Position numbers and translations under genes: made by a program | Assembly (NCBI GenBank): GCA_020746875.1 | Contig: JAGTJL010000006.1 | Span: 1,364,001 to 1,428,000 of the forward strand | Length of the DNA: 64,000 bases | Source of the DNA: Rhexocercosporidium sp. MPI-PUGE-AT-0058 | Lineage: Eukaryota; Ascomycota; Leotiomycetes; Helotiales | Direction: 5' to 3' | Part shown: positions 44,689 through 56,699 of the stretch, one piece after another | Layout: the number at the start of each line of letters is the position of its first letter | Numbering within the stretch: position 1 is the first letter of the stretch | The notes under the pieces: model-generated | What the model saw: only the letters and a program-made list of their open reading frames with translations | Database searches by the model: none | Told to the model about the DNA's origin: nothing

Positions 44689-45478
44689 GGTGGGTCTTGA
44701 CACATCCTAGCCACTTCCAAGATTCTTCTGGTGTATAGCCAGTGAGAAAGGGAGTTTGGGCTGACGCCTGGAATACTCGGCAACCAAGCACAATGCTTTG
44801 TATATGACAGAAAGGATCGGTCACAGGATACACGCGGGTCAGCATTGGGAGCGGGCGCATGGGGCTTGGTAGAACAGAAGTAGATGTTTCGTTGCTCTGT
44901 ATTCGACGGTCACTAAAAGGGGCAGGCATCATAGATTCAGGAGCTACAGATGAATGGCCAACGAGTACATAGACAAATGGCTCCAGGCATTTCGTCAACT
45001 TGTAATGCCATGTAATGCATTAATCACAGTCTTTTTGGCCGATCAAGATACATTACCAATATACGTGGTCCAAGTTAGTTAAACACGCTTTTTTGACGTG
45101 CAAAATACGGGGCTAATTGCCTGGCAAAGGAAGAAGGGAACCGGGGTCGTGCTATCTGTCCATATTAACTTTCACCCGAACATTGGAAACTTTGAGGCTC
45201 TACTCTGGACACTGAACCTGTCCTGGAAGGGCAGTTGCAATCCATGTCATGTGAGTGCCGGCATCTGGGGAACGCTAAGACTAGCTTGGCTTGGCGCAGT
45301 CTGCAGCGCATCTTGACCTTTGAGCAGCTTGCCGTCATCAAACAAACCGTGAAGCTCTGCATCTCTCCTCTCCAAAGTCAACACCAAGACCCTGGATACC
45401 TGCAAGCACTTTGCGCGTATAACTTTCCTCCTTGCCATAATATCTCGAACCTCATCTTGAGCGACAGCCACCTTCAAG
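44689..45478. other. Intergenic, tandem plus-strand genes
   Basis: 790 bp between the carrier stop and the SR-protein start; should hold the promoter of the latter. No elements recognised. Confidence 0.55.
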
Positions 45479-46728
45479 ATGTCTCGCGGTGGAACTACCC
45501 TCTACGTTACTGTAAGTTCAAGCTCCTTCCAGAGGTTCGGTTCAGCTGCTCTTGTCTGGTCTGCTCCTCCCCCTCCAAACAACCCTCAACCAGGCGCGCA
45601 ATGAAATCGAAACAGAACACAATTTAATCTAACCTACTACAGGGTTTCGGACCCGGCACTCGAGCTCGCGACCTTGCCTACGAATTCGAACGGTATGTCA
45701 GCCAGCGTCGATGTTTCGATGATCACCTTCGAGTGCGATGATCTATCCACCTACCTACCTACCTCCCTCTATATATATCCTCGTCCTTCCTCGTCGAGAC
45801 TTCGCTGTCGCACCCGTCTCCTGCCTGCGCTTCATACCTCCTATTCCTCGTTCGATCGAGCCGTCGTGCAATGACTTGGCAATTGTCTTCATACATTTCC
45901 TCGTGCGAACACCGAATAACGGCGGATCGAGCGTCTTGCAATCACGTCTTGCACTTTTGCACTTTTAATCCTTCCTTGCCCTCATGTATGACATCTGAAA
46001 CTGACGTGGAGTTCTACAGCTATGGTCGTCTTGTCCGCTGCGACATCCCAGCCCCTCGTACTGCCCAAAGTCGCCTGTTAGTTCTCCCAAATCTACCTTG
46101 AAGTATCTTCTAATATGGTTGACACTTGAAGCAGGTTTGCATTTGTTGAGTACGAGAACCGCCGTGATGCCGATGATGCCTACCACGAGATGCACAACAA
46201 GCGTCTTGCTCGCGATGATCTCTTGAAGATTGAGGTAGGCTCAAATTACTATTATTTTGGTTCCGGGCTAACAACGTGCCAGTGGGCCCGTACTCCTCCA
46301 TCTGCCTCATGGCGCTTCGATACCGGTCGCGAACGCGAGCGTGCCCCGGCTGGACGTCGTACTTCTCCTCGCCGTGGTGGTCGTTCTCCATCCCCTCGCC
46401 GTGGCCGTGGTGACTATTCTCCCCGCAAGGATGAGCGCCGAGACCGAGACTACGATCGTCGTGACCGTGACCGCTCTCGCAGCCCAGAAGATAGGTTAGG
46501 AGGTCCGTCTACTTGCTTTCGAATGCATACTGACAGGACCAGGGATCGTGAAGTGAAGGATGAGCGTGAACGTGACGAAGGTCGTGAAAATGGCACCAAC
46601 GGAGATGATAGGAAAGGTGAATTTGAACTTCCTAGACGCCACAAAAACCAAACTCGCTGATACCCCCACCCGAAGTTACCTTGGAGTCTCCCCCACAAAC
46701 TCACGATGAGCTGGATACAGCTGAGTAA
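45479..46728 (+). CDS. SR-type splicing factor, Srp1-like
   Basis: Seven exons (45479-45511, 45643-45692, 46020-46076, 46135-46234, 46283-46494, 46537-46616, 46676-46728) encode 194 residues. One RRM spans about residues 6-78, with RNP2-like TLYVTGFG and RNP1-like FAFVEYE. WARTPPSASWRFDTG follows, then an Arg/Ser/Asp-rich tail with RRTSPRRGGRSPSPRRGRGD, ending SPPQTHDELDTAE. This matches the fission yeast Srp1/Aspergillus SR-protein type that binds exonic RNA and recruits U1/U2 components. The last intron (46617-46675) was preferred over reading on to the stop at 46660 because it restores the conserved DELDTAE end. Intron 2 is 327 nt, the longest in this gene, a frequent site of autoregulation in SR genes (inference). 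Confidence 0.88.
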
Positions 46729-47391
46729 TAGGTCGGCCCACCTCCCCGAGGCGTACATTTTTTCGGCGGACAAAAAGTTTCTACGATGCCTTTGGGTTGT
46801 TTTCTTTTTCTTTTGCAGGCAGATTACTTCACTGTTGTGTTTCTAGATTTGTTGCCCACGCGTTGGCCCCCGATTCGGTCCCGATCGAGCGAGCAACCCA
46901 CCTCAGCGGCATCCTGGAATTCGAGATTTTCGAACGGCGGTGTTTAGTAATACCTAGTAGATAGCAGAACCAAAATTGAAGAAGAAGCGTCAGATCTTGC
47001 ATGGGACATGAGTCTATACTGGCACTGTAATCCTTGCATTGTGAAGGCTGGATCGCTGAACAGGATGTAGAGACCAGTACTTCCAGAGCTAGAGTGGTGT
47101 CTGATCTTTCTTTGCTACACTACTTACAAACTGCTTGCGTTTTCCAGAAGAGGTTTCAATCCTGAGCAACGTCCAAACATATTGTCGTCCACACCTTGTC
47201 AAGCTGCTCCATCAAGCTCACGTACCCAGCAGATACTGTTCTTGCCTGTTCTGTCTCGGAAGTCACATGTCAGAATTATCACGCGGGTAACGGGAACATG
47301 TCGGCAGCATAAAGTGTATGAGGAGCACAATTTAGACCACAAAAATGTCTGCATTTCTAAAACCAGTTTCGTATCTATTCTAGTCTTGAAT
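46729..47391. other. Intergenic between convergent genes
   Basis: 663 bp of 3' flanks of the SR-protein gene and the DDHD gene. Nothing recognised. Confidence 0.55.
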
Positions 47392-50300
47392 CTAATCATT
47401 TGCTTGCCTCTGGCCTGTACGCACAGCATTGCGATGTCTCGACAGTAACTGGCTCATCATGAAATGACTGACATCCTCATCAGCCCAGTAGGAGAGATGG
47501 CTCGCGATCGTGCTATTACTAAGTCAGTAATTACCTTACAGGAATTGTGGGGGAACGTACTTCATTGGATTGAAATCCAGAACACTCCTGCGAGGAAGTT
47601 AGTATCTATAGTTGCTGAAACTTGGCATTAATGGGAGTACTCACTCTTGAATGCTGTAGTCAACTCGGCCATTCGAATTGAGCGCTCTAACTTTAGCTTC
47701 CTCTCTCCTCAACTTTTTGCCTCTGCTTTCTGCTTCGGAATAATCCTCCTCTGCATCGGTGGTGCTCTCCCTCCTCTTCTGAAACCCTGCATAAAGCGTC
47801 TCAATCTCATCGTCAATCAGTGTTGGAGCATTCACTCCTGTACCATCCCTGTCTGCAGCTGCGGTCTCTTGGGCCAGCGCTTTCTTCTTCTCGTTCGTGC
47901 TCTCTCTTGAAAGAGTGGGTATAGGGGCATCGTGAGAGATCACGCCACCAGCTAAGATGTTCGTCCCTGCACCGAGAGAGTTGGGGGCGCTGCGTTGGGG
48001 ACTTGGAGCTTCCATGCGAGCGACATCGTCGCTTGTGAGTCCAAGACTCCTATTCAGAAGACTGCTAGCTATTCCGGAGCTCAAGCTGGACCAAAGGCCA
48101 CTTACGCTCTGGCCGACTTTAGCCCCTATTCCACTTACGCTGGCGGAAATTGTCTTCTTGGTGTAGGGGAGCAACTGTGGTTTGAGAGATGACATGGCTG
48201 GAGCAATGAGAGGCTCGAGTCTGTAAGCAATTGGGTCGCTTGGATGCTACACAGTCAATGCCTTTAGCACCTCTTCATCTCACTCCAAGTAGGAGTACAC
48301 TCACAAAAATGTTGTAAAGCTGACCAGCCTTCGGCGATGATACGATTAATGGGAGGCCTGTGACAGAGGATATGTTTTCACCAGAAGCGAATCCAAGGAA
48401 TGGATCTTGCATATCTTCTGGATCCACTTGATGGAGGTCAGTACATGGCAAAATGCTTGGGGGATAGAAAACTTACTTGGTGACTCGGCAGGCAGAGCAT
48501 CGTCTCTCTGATGACGACCAAGAATGCTTCTTCCCTTGAGCATTTGGAAGAGCCCAATGGGAGATCCCAGGCAGTAGAAGTCCTCGACCGGGAATTTAAG
48601 GTCAAGGTCTTTTACGTGTGCTTTGCTGTGACCTGGATGTCGACTCCTGTGGCGGCCACCTGTGTTTTGGGTGATTTCTTTTTGACGGCATAGAATATCG
48701 AAAAATATAGCAGAGCCAAGCGAGTGTCCTATGAGGCTTACTTTTCCACTGAAGTCAGGGTTCCGTTCGAGGAAGAGGTCATACACTCGATTTGACTCCG
48801 CTGTCACCAACTGCCATGGCATTAGCACACGAGTCCCTTCAAAGCCTCAAATATTTCGATGGCTTGTGAGACAATGGCCATGGAAAGTTAAAACTTACCT
48901 GGGTAATGTGCTCACGATAAGCACTCTGATAGAGCAAAATATCAAGAGCCAGATCCGTGATGAGGGAGCGAACGAAAGGAACTCCCTCAACGGTAATGTC
49001 TTCTAGACTCGGGTACTCCTCCTCGTCTCCAAGGACGTCACCGAGGTCGTGCTCTCTACGATTCTGCCTAACACCCTTTCTAGGAAAATCCAGAAGATGC
49101 CGCCAACAGACAGGAAGAACTTGGATCCGACCTGACTGAGGTCAGTAATGCTCGGCTAGAGACACATCGATAGGGCCTACAGTTCTTGGGAAGCTTGTCA
49201 ATTTCGGAATTAAGGGCTTGAAGATCGGCGCTACTTCCGTACACGCTCTTCAAAGTCTTTCTCAATACGTTCACATCATGGATGAAGTTGACGGATTCGG
49301 TTCTGCAATACTTTGTTAGTAGACTTCCTTTGGAGGGCGAATTTTCGTTTTACCTCATGCCTAGTCTTTGACCGATCTGGTGTATTCAGTTAGCATATTC
49401 TATGTACAAGAAAATGCTGGTCAGGAAGGCAAAACTTCCTATTCAGAAGATAAAACTGCCCGAAACTGAGATATGGCATTTGCAAGAGTATCATAAAACA
49501 TGATGAAAGGGGTTCCGGTACATACCCCATGAGTGACCAGAATCAAATGATCGATTTCTCGTCCTTGATTCTCGCCATCTCGTTCATTATAGTCGTTCTG
49601 GATCTCTGTCTCGTCTCGCTTCCTCACAGCCTCAGCCTCCATATCCTCATCGATCTCTGCAGCCAAAGCGGCTATCGCTTCATTCTCAATTCCCTGTGCC
49701 TCTTGCCGACTGGTGCTTGGAGGAGCCGAGCGCCTCTTAAGTAGTTTTTGCTGCTTGGCATCGAGTTGCAGCTCTGGAGGTACATTTGTTCCTTTAATTG
49801 CCGCACTCGTGGGTGTTGTTGGGTGTTTTTCTTCCTTCTTGCCTTCTGAATAGCCACGAACCAGTTTAATGCCGCCTAGATATGCGCCGCCTGCAAATCG
49901 CTCGTAGACACTGCTGCTTACTCTTGACATGATGGAATCTACAGAGAGCCAAGCCACTGTTGAGTCTTGATAGGTCACAATCGAATTCATATAAGTTCCA
50001 AACAGACGGTAACTTTGTGGCTGATGTGGATTTGGGGGTGGAGCATCCTTCATTTTGTTGGTAGCATCGTCGAGTGCCTGTTGGTTGGCAGCCCTCAGAT
50101 TCTCAGTTGAGGCTTTGGGAGTGATTTCGCCTGATCCAGCTCGATTCCGGCCGAACGCACCGGAAAGTGCTAAAGACCTTGGCTCATCTCCTGTCTTGAG
50201 GTTCAACTTCTCTGTAGCCTTACCGAGAGGGTTAGTAAGTCAGTTAGGTGGAATGCTAGAAGATCGTTTCGTGATATGTCCCTGTACGAAAAAGCAATTT

Positions 50301-51501
50301 CCAGTCGGAATGGCTTACCTTGGGATACCGAAACGGCATAACTTTTAGATATCCTTCCTCCAGCTGGAAGGCCAGGTTCTCTTCACAAGGCCGCAGCGTT
50401 GAACCCTCTTGGTAGAACCATGATCCACGACGAACTTCGTAGATTGGGCCGAGCCAGTATAGAGGACTCAGCTCTCGTTGCTCGATATCCACATCAAATA
50501 AGAAGTCCTCTTGAACAGGCACCCGGACTTTACCACCGGCACTTGAATCTAGTCCTGCCTCGTCTATGCTTGTATTTGGCTTCTTCCCAAAATTTGATGG
50601 CGACTGGCCTCCATTGGTATAGTCTTCCCCCTTCTGCCGTAGTTCTCTACCCGGATCATCATACTCATCTGCGAGTTTCTGATACACAGTCTCTATTGAA
50701 CGGCTGTCGTGGACGGAAAATGTGATAAATTTCTTGGGTACACCTGGCGGCTTCGCGTTCTCCTCGTTATTCTTTAGCAATTTGGGTTTCCTCTTGGGTA
50801 TCTAATGTGCTGGTATTAACTTCTACATTGAGAGTAAGTATGACGGGTTACAGTTCTGGACTTACGTCTACAGCATGAAACCACCTAGCGTTCAATGGAG
50901 GGCAATCGGGAGGGTATCTCTTCGAGCTGAACCCATGCCAATTATGTATCGTATGGTCCCCTCCCCGTTGATGCTTCAGACCGGAGCCTTCTCCGGGAAC
51001 TGTGGCAGATGTAGGTTTGGGTGTAGAGGAGCGGGAGCCACCCCATGGGGAGATTGAATCGACGGCTGTAGAAAGGTAGGATTTCTCTGGCTTTTCAGAC
51101 TTGCTTTCGGGCGTTGAATCCATCCTGCTGGCTCGGTGGTCAAGCCGACCGGCCACGCCCGTTTTACTAGTCCAGTCGAGAGCGGAGGTAGCTTTGAGGA
51201 TGCCTGCAGGGAGGTATTTGGGGACCTTCTTGGCTTGCTGCGCGAGACTCTTGAGATATCCGGCCAACTTGACGGTTTGGTTTTTGGAAGGAAAGGAGAG
51301 AGCTTTGGGGGAAAGAAATACACGGCGTCTGGCAGTTCCAGATTTATAGCAACCAAGCCATAGCCGCGCTTGCCTGCAGATACTGAAACACGAGGTTGAG
51401 ATGAGTAGCTGTCGGGATTGTGCTCGCAGGTCAGGTCGGTACTCAGTTCGCCAATTCCCCATGACGATGCCACCTGCAAGGCTGACAGGGATGGGCTTCA
51501 T
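47392..51501 (-). CDS. DDHD-domain phospholipase (phosphatidic-acid-preferring PLA1 type)
   Basis: Eleven exons (51501-50866, 50801-50319, 50218-49526, 49376-49354, 49302-49181, 49131-48899, 48810-48477, 48426-48305, 48246-47645, 47587-47561, 47518-47392) join to 1133 residues. The N-terminus is basic and may target mitochondria. A WWE-like region (WFYQEG, near residue 330) precedes LVTHGIGQRLG. The lipase nucleophile lies in IGHSLGS (Ser760). The DDHD domain starts near [12 protein letters not shown], includes [15 protein letters not shown], and ends with [16 protein letters not shown], supplying the conserved Asp and His. Homologues include human DDHD1/2 and yeast YOR022C, which cleave phospholipids or diacylglycerol at organelle membranes. 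Two exons are very short (23 and 27 nt). The start could also be the in-frame Met at 51462. Confidence 0.88.
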
Positions 51502-52126
51502 CGCCCGCTATCATGTGATTGAGACCGATATGTCCAGAATACAGCAGCACACGGCTCCATGGCTAGAAAAAAAGAGAGAAAGAAAGGGGATACAATTGCC
51601 CTATGGGCAGTTTGATTGCGTTCTAGATAAAATCTCTGTATATAGAGTGGCAATGTCTCCATTAAATGTGAAAACTGGTTACAAAAATAAACTTGGGGAC
51701 TAACTAGCTACCCTTGTTTTCTTGAGATTGTGAATTTAGAGCACTCACATTACTATTAAGATTAACTTTCTCCTCTCTGATCTGATCATATTGGAGAAGT
51801 ACCAGCAAGCTCATACACTGTCGGGTGATTCTCGCTAGCTTCTTGGTTAAATTGGAAGTCTTTCAATCTATCGTCACTTACTTAGCCCAAGCTCTCAGCT
51901 CCTGACCTAGCCGAGCGAATAACAATATCCCTAGCTGAAGGACAAACCACCGAGTGCTGTATGATGACACTGTCATTCTACTTATGAATACACATCCTCA
52001 GCAAAGCAAGATGCATATAAAAGAGTTGAATTTCAGGGGTATATAAGCAACGATCTGGAAGCTGCGAAATCAAAGCCAGGCCAATCACACTACACAACAC
52101 CACTCCACATAAAATCCTTGCGATGA
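51502..52126. other. Intergenic, tandem minus-strand genes
   Basis: 625 bp holding the promoter of the DDHD gene and the 3' flank of the sterol acyltransferase gene. Nothing recognised. Confidence 0.5.
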
Positions 52127-54933
52127 TCAGATGATCAAGTAAAGAGAGCAAAGAAGACTTGGCCCGGTGAAGATCCCGATCCAGAAAATCAAGTTTCCCA
52201 GCGTCGCTCTGCCCTTCAACCAACGTGTCCGACTGAGTGATACCAAAGGAAGTTGCATCATCTGGAGGAAGAGCAGGTATCCACGTAGTTTTTTAAACAG
52301 GCACCACATTACGAGTCTAAGATGATCGGGAAGTCAGCAATTACTCGTTTACACTTGTCTCAGGGCCATTTTTGGGAGTAAATCCCTCCCGAGACACTCA
52401 GAAATAGACAAATGGGCACTGCCCGAACAACGTACTCATCTAGCAATATGTGTCAACGCAGTTTTGGTATTGCGAAACGAACTCAACTTACGGACGCAAG
52501 CGCTAAGGAAGAATGTAATCAGTGTAGCAGTCTTCTTATTGACCTGCATTGAAGAGATAGATGAATGGTAGACATGGCGGAGGAGGAAATTGTGCACCTG
52601 TCAAGCGGTCAGAAAGTACCTAGATCACGAAGTATTGGCTTTGACTCACTGGTCTGTTCCAATCTCGGGCAAATTGATCCCAAGAAACGCTGTTCCACCA
52701 GTCCGCATAAAACCCACGGTCCGCAAAGTATGTAACCTCCGCGAGGACATTTAGAATCAATTCCCAAATGACATACCAGGTCTAGCACAGTTAGCACCCC
52801 GTCGTCAACGAAAAGTTGCAGAGGATTGGAGAGTGCTGGTTGTGCCATGTGGCAACTTACGAGCATGTACTCCGTCATGAATGGAAACATCAGATCACTG
52901 AGAATCCATGGAAAGACCCTTAGCCGTTCTGGTAGTGTCATACCAGCATTCTTCATCTCAATCGTCCGGACAACGACTGGGTAGATGTATGACTGGCTGA
53001 CAAGATTCATGATAACCTGCAACAGTTAGTACCTCTGAAGGGGGAGGGGTAAAAGAACAATGAGATTGAGAATAGTCTTACCAGTACACCAAAGACAGCG
53101 ATGACTTTCTCGGCAACATAGTACCAGTTGATCATATCCGATCGAGGATACTCGAGTTCATATACCAAGGTTGGAAGTACAATGTACTCATAGTGGTTGG
53201 CTACTGTCAGATTGCGGGGGTAGGAATTACTGCCGCTGGAGGATTTCCCTTTTAAGTCTTCTGATAGAGCGTCGATTTCCCACTTCACGATACGGGCAAA
53301 GGTCTGAATTTGATCGACATCGAGAGGCTCCCCAGATTGAATAGCAGTGGCAACCTCTTTCAGATTCGAATCTACCTCCACTGAGCCTCTTCTGTATTGC
53401 CTGCGCTGGTTCAGGTCAGACGCTGTCGGCCGGTGGTCAAGGTAGGAGGTTGATAACGAGGATACTCTTGGCGTCGTTTCCGAGGGGGTTTTCACAGGCT
53501 CGGTACTATCTAGCTGCTTCAACTTGCATTCCAGTGTTTGCCGAGTTTTGTAGCTCTCCGAGAGGTGGCCGTTATCTGTGAGAATGTTAGTGGTCGTTTC
53601 TCAATTCCTACAAGGTCTTCTGTGGCACTCACAGAATGCATAAGAATGCTGCTTCATAAGCATGACAAGGCCATGAAGCACGAAGAAGACTGTGTGCGTC
53701 CAGGGCCACTCTCTGAATAAGGTCCAACCGAGGACGAGTACAAGGAATAATACTTCCCACACCTAGTGATGCTATTAGCAATCTAGAAAGTAATCCTGCG
53801 TTTCAGTCACTCACACTTTGCATGATCCACCCTTCTCTGTTCCAATTAACGACTCCAGCATTGACGAGTTTCTGGAGAACCAGTCCGAAGCCGGTAGCTC
53901 CACACATCACTCCGTCCGAAAGACCGAGAACCATAACATCTCGATGAAACATAAGGCCTGCGATCTCATTTGTACCCAGGAAGTTTCCGTGCTTTATCCA
54001 ATTCTCGACAGCTAGTCTTGCGCAATCTATTGTTGAAATCAGCATGCTGAAGTTTTCGATGTAAGGCAATCTGAACCAGCTTTTAAAGGGCTTCCTATAC
54101 AGAGAATGGCGATGGCCTCAAAAATTACTCACAAATTGCAGTTCCGAGCCAGAACAGAGTAAAGAAGCCATGGAAAGGCGAATCCGCGCTGGCTGTATTT
54201 TGACGATCAAAAGCCGTGAATTGGCGAGTGAAGACCAAGTCACTGAACTTCTTTCTCCTTTTCTTCTCTGGATTTATCTCCTAGTGGTTATTAGTATAGT
54301 ATTATACAAAATCTTGGACTTCCAGCGGATTTCTGAGCTGACAAGCGTAAATGCATTACACTCCAGACAGTCCGAAGGAGATACACCATGGGTAGAGAAG
54401 CTAGAAGAAAAGCAGCTTACTCGTTCAATTCCAACTCTCAGAATTTCTTTCAACGCTTCGTCATCTGCTGTCAAAATGTAACGTCCCTTCTCATTTAACT
54501 TATTGAGAGTGACCGGTATACTCTTTAATCTCGTTTGGGTAGGTCGTGACATGACAGGGCTTTTGATATCCTCATAAGTCCGATTCCCATTGGTCCCGAG
54601 GCCCGATCTCTCTACTTCTTCTTTCTCAAAGCCGCCACCTTTGCTGCCGACAATGACAGCAGAAGGTTCATGCTTCAGCGCATCATAGTCTTCTTCGGAA
54701 CTGTCAGTGGTCGTGTAGCCGGAGCTGTCTCGCCTAGGTTGAGCAGCATCCAAGGCTATTTTTAAGGACCGTGGGGGATTTGAGCGGCTTGGAGGGAAGT
54801 AGTTCGGGTCTACTGAAAGATTGGCAATCCCATCTGAGTCAAGTTCACCAACTAGTTGAGGCACTGCGTCTGTTGATGAAGAACGACTTGACGATTCAAG
54901 CGCTGACCTCACGGTGGCCATGCTTCGTGGCAT
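52127..54933 (-). CDS. ARE2: Sterol O-acyltransferase (ACAT, Are1/Are2 type, MBOAT family)
   Basis: Ten exons (54933-54421, 54280-54133, 54026-53815, 53762-53633, 53575-53082, 53016-52861, 52781-52650, 52597-52492, 52439-52436, 52316-52127) encode 694 residues. The N-terminal ~170 residues are Ser-rich and cytosolic. Membrane segments follow, beginning FHGFFTLFWLGTAI. ACAT landmarks are WPWTHTVFFVLHGLVMLMKQHSYAFYNG (shown by position, about residues 260-290), FADRGFYADWWNS, WNRPVHNFLLRHVYHS and the HELVMW block with catalytic His631. These ER enzymes esterify sterols for storage in lipid droplets. The His codon is split: its first base ends exon 8 and the rest lies in a 4-nt exon 9 (ATGA). 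ARE1 versus ARE2 cannot be told apart. Family call secure. Confidence 0.9.
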
Positions 54934-56699
54934 TTTGGTGACTCTCGAAGTTTCTCCTTTCTCCGGATATGAGGGTAGTGAGATTTAAAATGCTGTTTGG
55001 GTGAGAAATGAGATGCAGCTGCTTCAGTGGCGACTGCTAAAACTTTGGCGAATATCGGATTCGAACAGCCTGGGGACAGGGGTTTGCGTGATTCTGCTTT
55101 CTGGGAAGCTGTCAGGGCTCGGTCAATGCCAAAAAAAATGCGGGTCTCCAATCCCATATAAAGGAGATGTTGTTCTTGCGAGATGTGGCTTACAAGGGCG
55201 ATCAACGAGGCGCAAGGCTGAGCCGCGACGATCAATAAGGTTGCATTGAGCTAGAACTAGCTTAGATCAGCATGGGACGAAAGACCTGGAGGTTGGAAGT
55301 GCGGGTTGTCGTTCTATATAACTTTTACTCGAGTCGAGAAACGGGTTGCCGGTATCTTCGGGAATCTGAATGCTTGTGTTTCGTTGGGAGCGAGAGAGGA
55401 CACGGACGAGGCGAGGTGAGGTGAGATCAGAGGCTGATTGGGTGGAATGAGTGAGTACAGACAGGCTCACGGCAGACTGTGCTGAAAAATGATGTGGGAG
55501 ACAACGAGATGTCCCTGTTAACCAAATAGTAACCTACAGGTATATTACCAGGCAACCTTCCTGCGTTATGTAGGTATTTCACTAGAGCGTTCTCTTAGCT
55601 GTTGATCGGTCGTGTGATAGATGTGGATGTGCTGTGATGTAGCACCCTGCTCTTGGCCAAGTCGCAGGAGGCCCAGTTGGTAAAACTTGGTATGCACGAT
55701 AACGTGAATTCGAGGGAATTCGGTTGCCTCGAAACTGTTTTTGTACTTGTCGAGAGTGCAAACGGCCAGCCGGAAAAGGAGTACAGGAGTACAGGAGTAC
55801 CTCCCGAGGCAGATACCTAAGTACCTATGGAACGGAGCTCATATGCTGCCGAGGTAGAGTAGCAATTGCAGCACAGAAAACCACTAATTATTCAATTCCG
55901 TAGAAGCGGCCGGCCGGTATCCTACGGCATATTAACAGATGATCTGCCCAGGGTTGTTATGAGGAAAGGGCTGCGATGAGATGGGATGGGATGGGGTGGT
56001 TTTGGGTTGTCTTCAAAAGCTAATGTGACGTCATTTGATTGACTTCCACAATGGATGAAGAGCAAAGCCGACATCCGCGTCCTATCCTCTATACTTATGT
56101 TATTCTTTTCTTCACATGTCCACTTCTACCTCGCCATTCTACCAAGTAGCCGCTGTGCACTGTCAATGTGGTTCGCCACTCGCAAGCAGGTATAGTACTA
56201 TGAAACGAGCAGAGCAAAACAGTTCGGATAATCCTTCACACTCCCTTACCCACATCTCGCATCGTATCCGTAACAGCCGTATCCGCGTACACCATTGCCC
56301 CAGGTCATGACATACGGAGTATGAAAACTGAGACGGAATTAATTCTTCCATACAAAATTGAAGCTGGACTGCGGCGTCTTCTCTTCGGCCGTTTTGGAAA
56401 TAAAAGTCAGTCTATCTCGTCATCTTTCTTGACTCTGCTCTCCCAAGTCCTCCACTTCTTTCCGAGTCCCGGAACTCCTAGCAGCTTCCTCTCTCCAAAA
56501 TACATTCAATTTGGCCTGAACCTAACATTTAAGCTCACGGCAGCAAGTCACAAGGTAGAGCTAGTACATGTAGCCCAATCCCCGGCTTTCCGGGCTCAGT
56601 TGTCTTTATGACTGTTGGTCAGAAAAGCAAACCGAATGTGATTTATGTATGGTATCCCGAAATCCACCGCAATCCTGATTACTTGAAAATCGCTTCCTC
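54934..56699. other. Intergenic, tandem minus-strand genes
   Basis: 1.8 kb upstream of the sterol acyltransferase start and downstream of the RING-like gene. Contains a GTACAGGAGTACAGGAGTACC repeat-like stretch near 55780-55800 and a GATGGGATGGGATGGGG stretch near 55980-56000. No gene recognised. Confidence 0.5.

Noticed and set aside
46617..46660. SR protein ending by read-through at 46660
   Set aside because: Splicing 46617-46675 restores the conserved acidic DELDTAE terminus and keeps frame.
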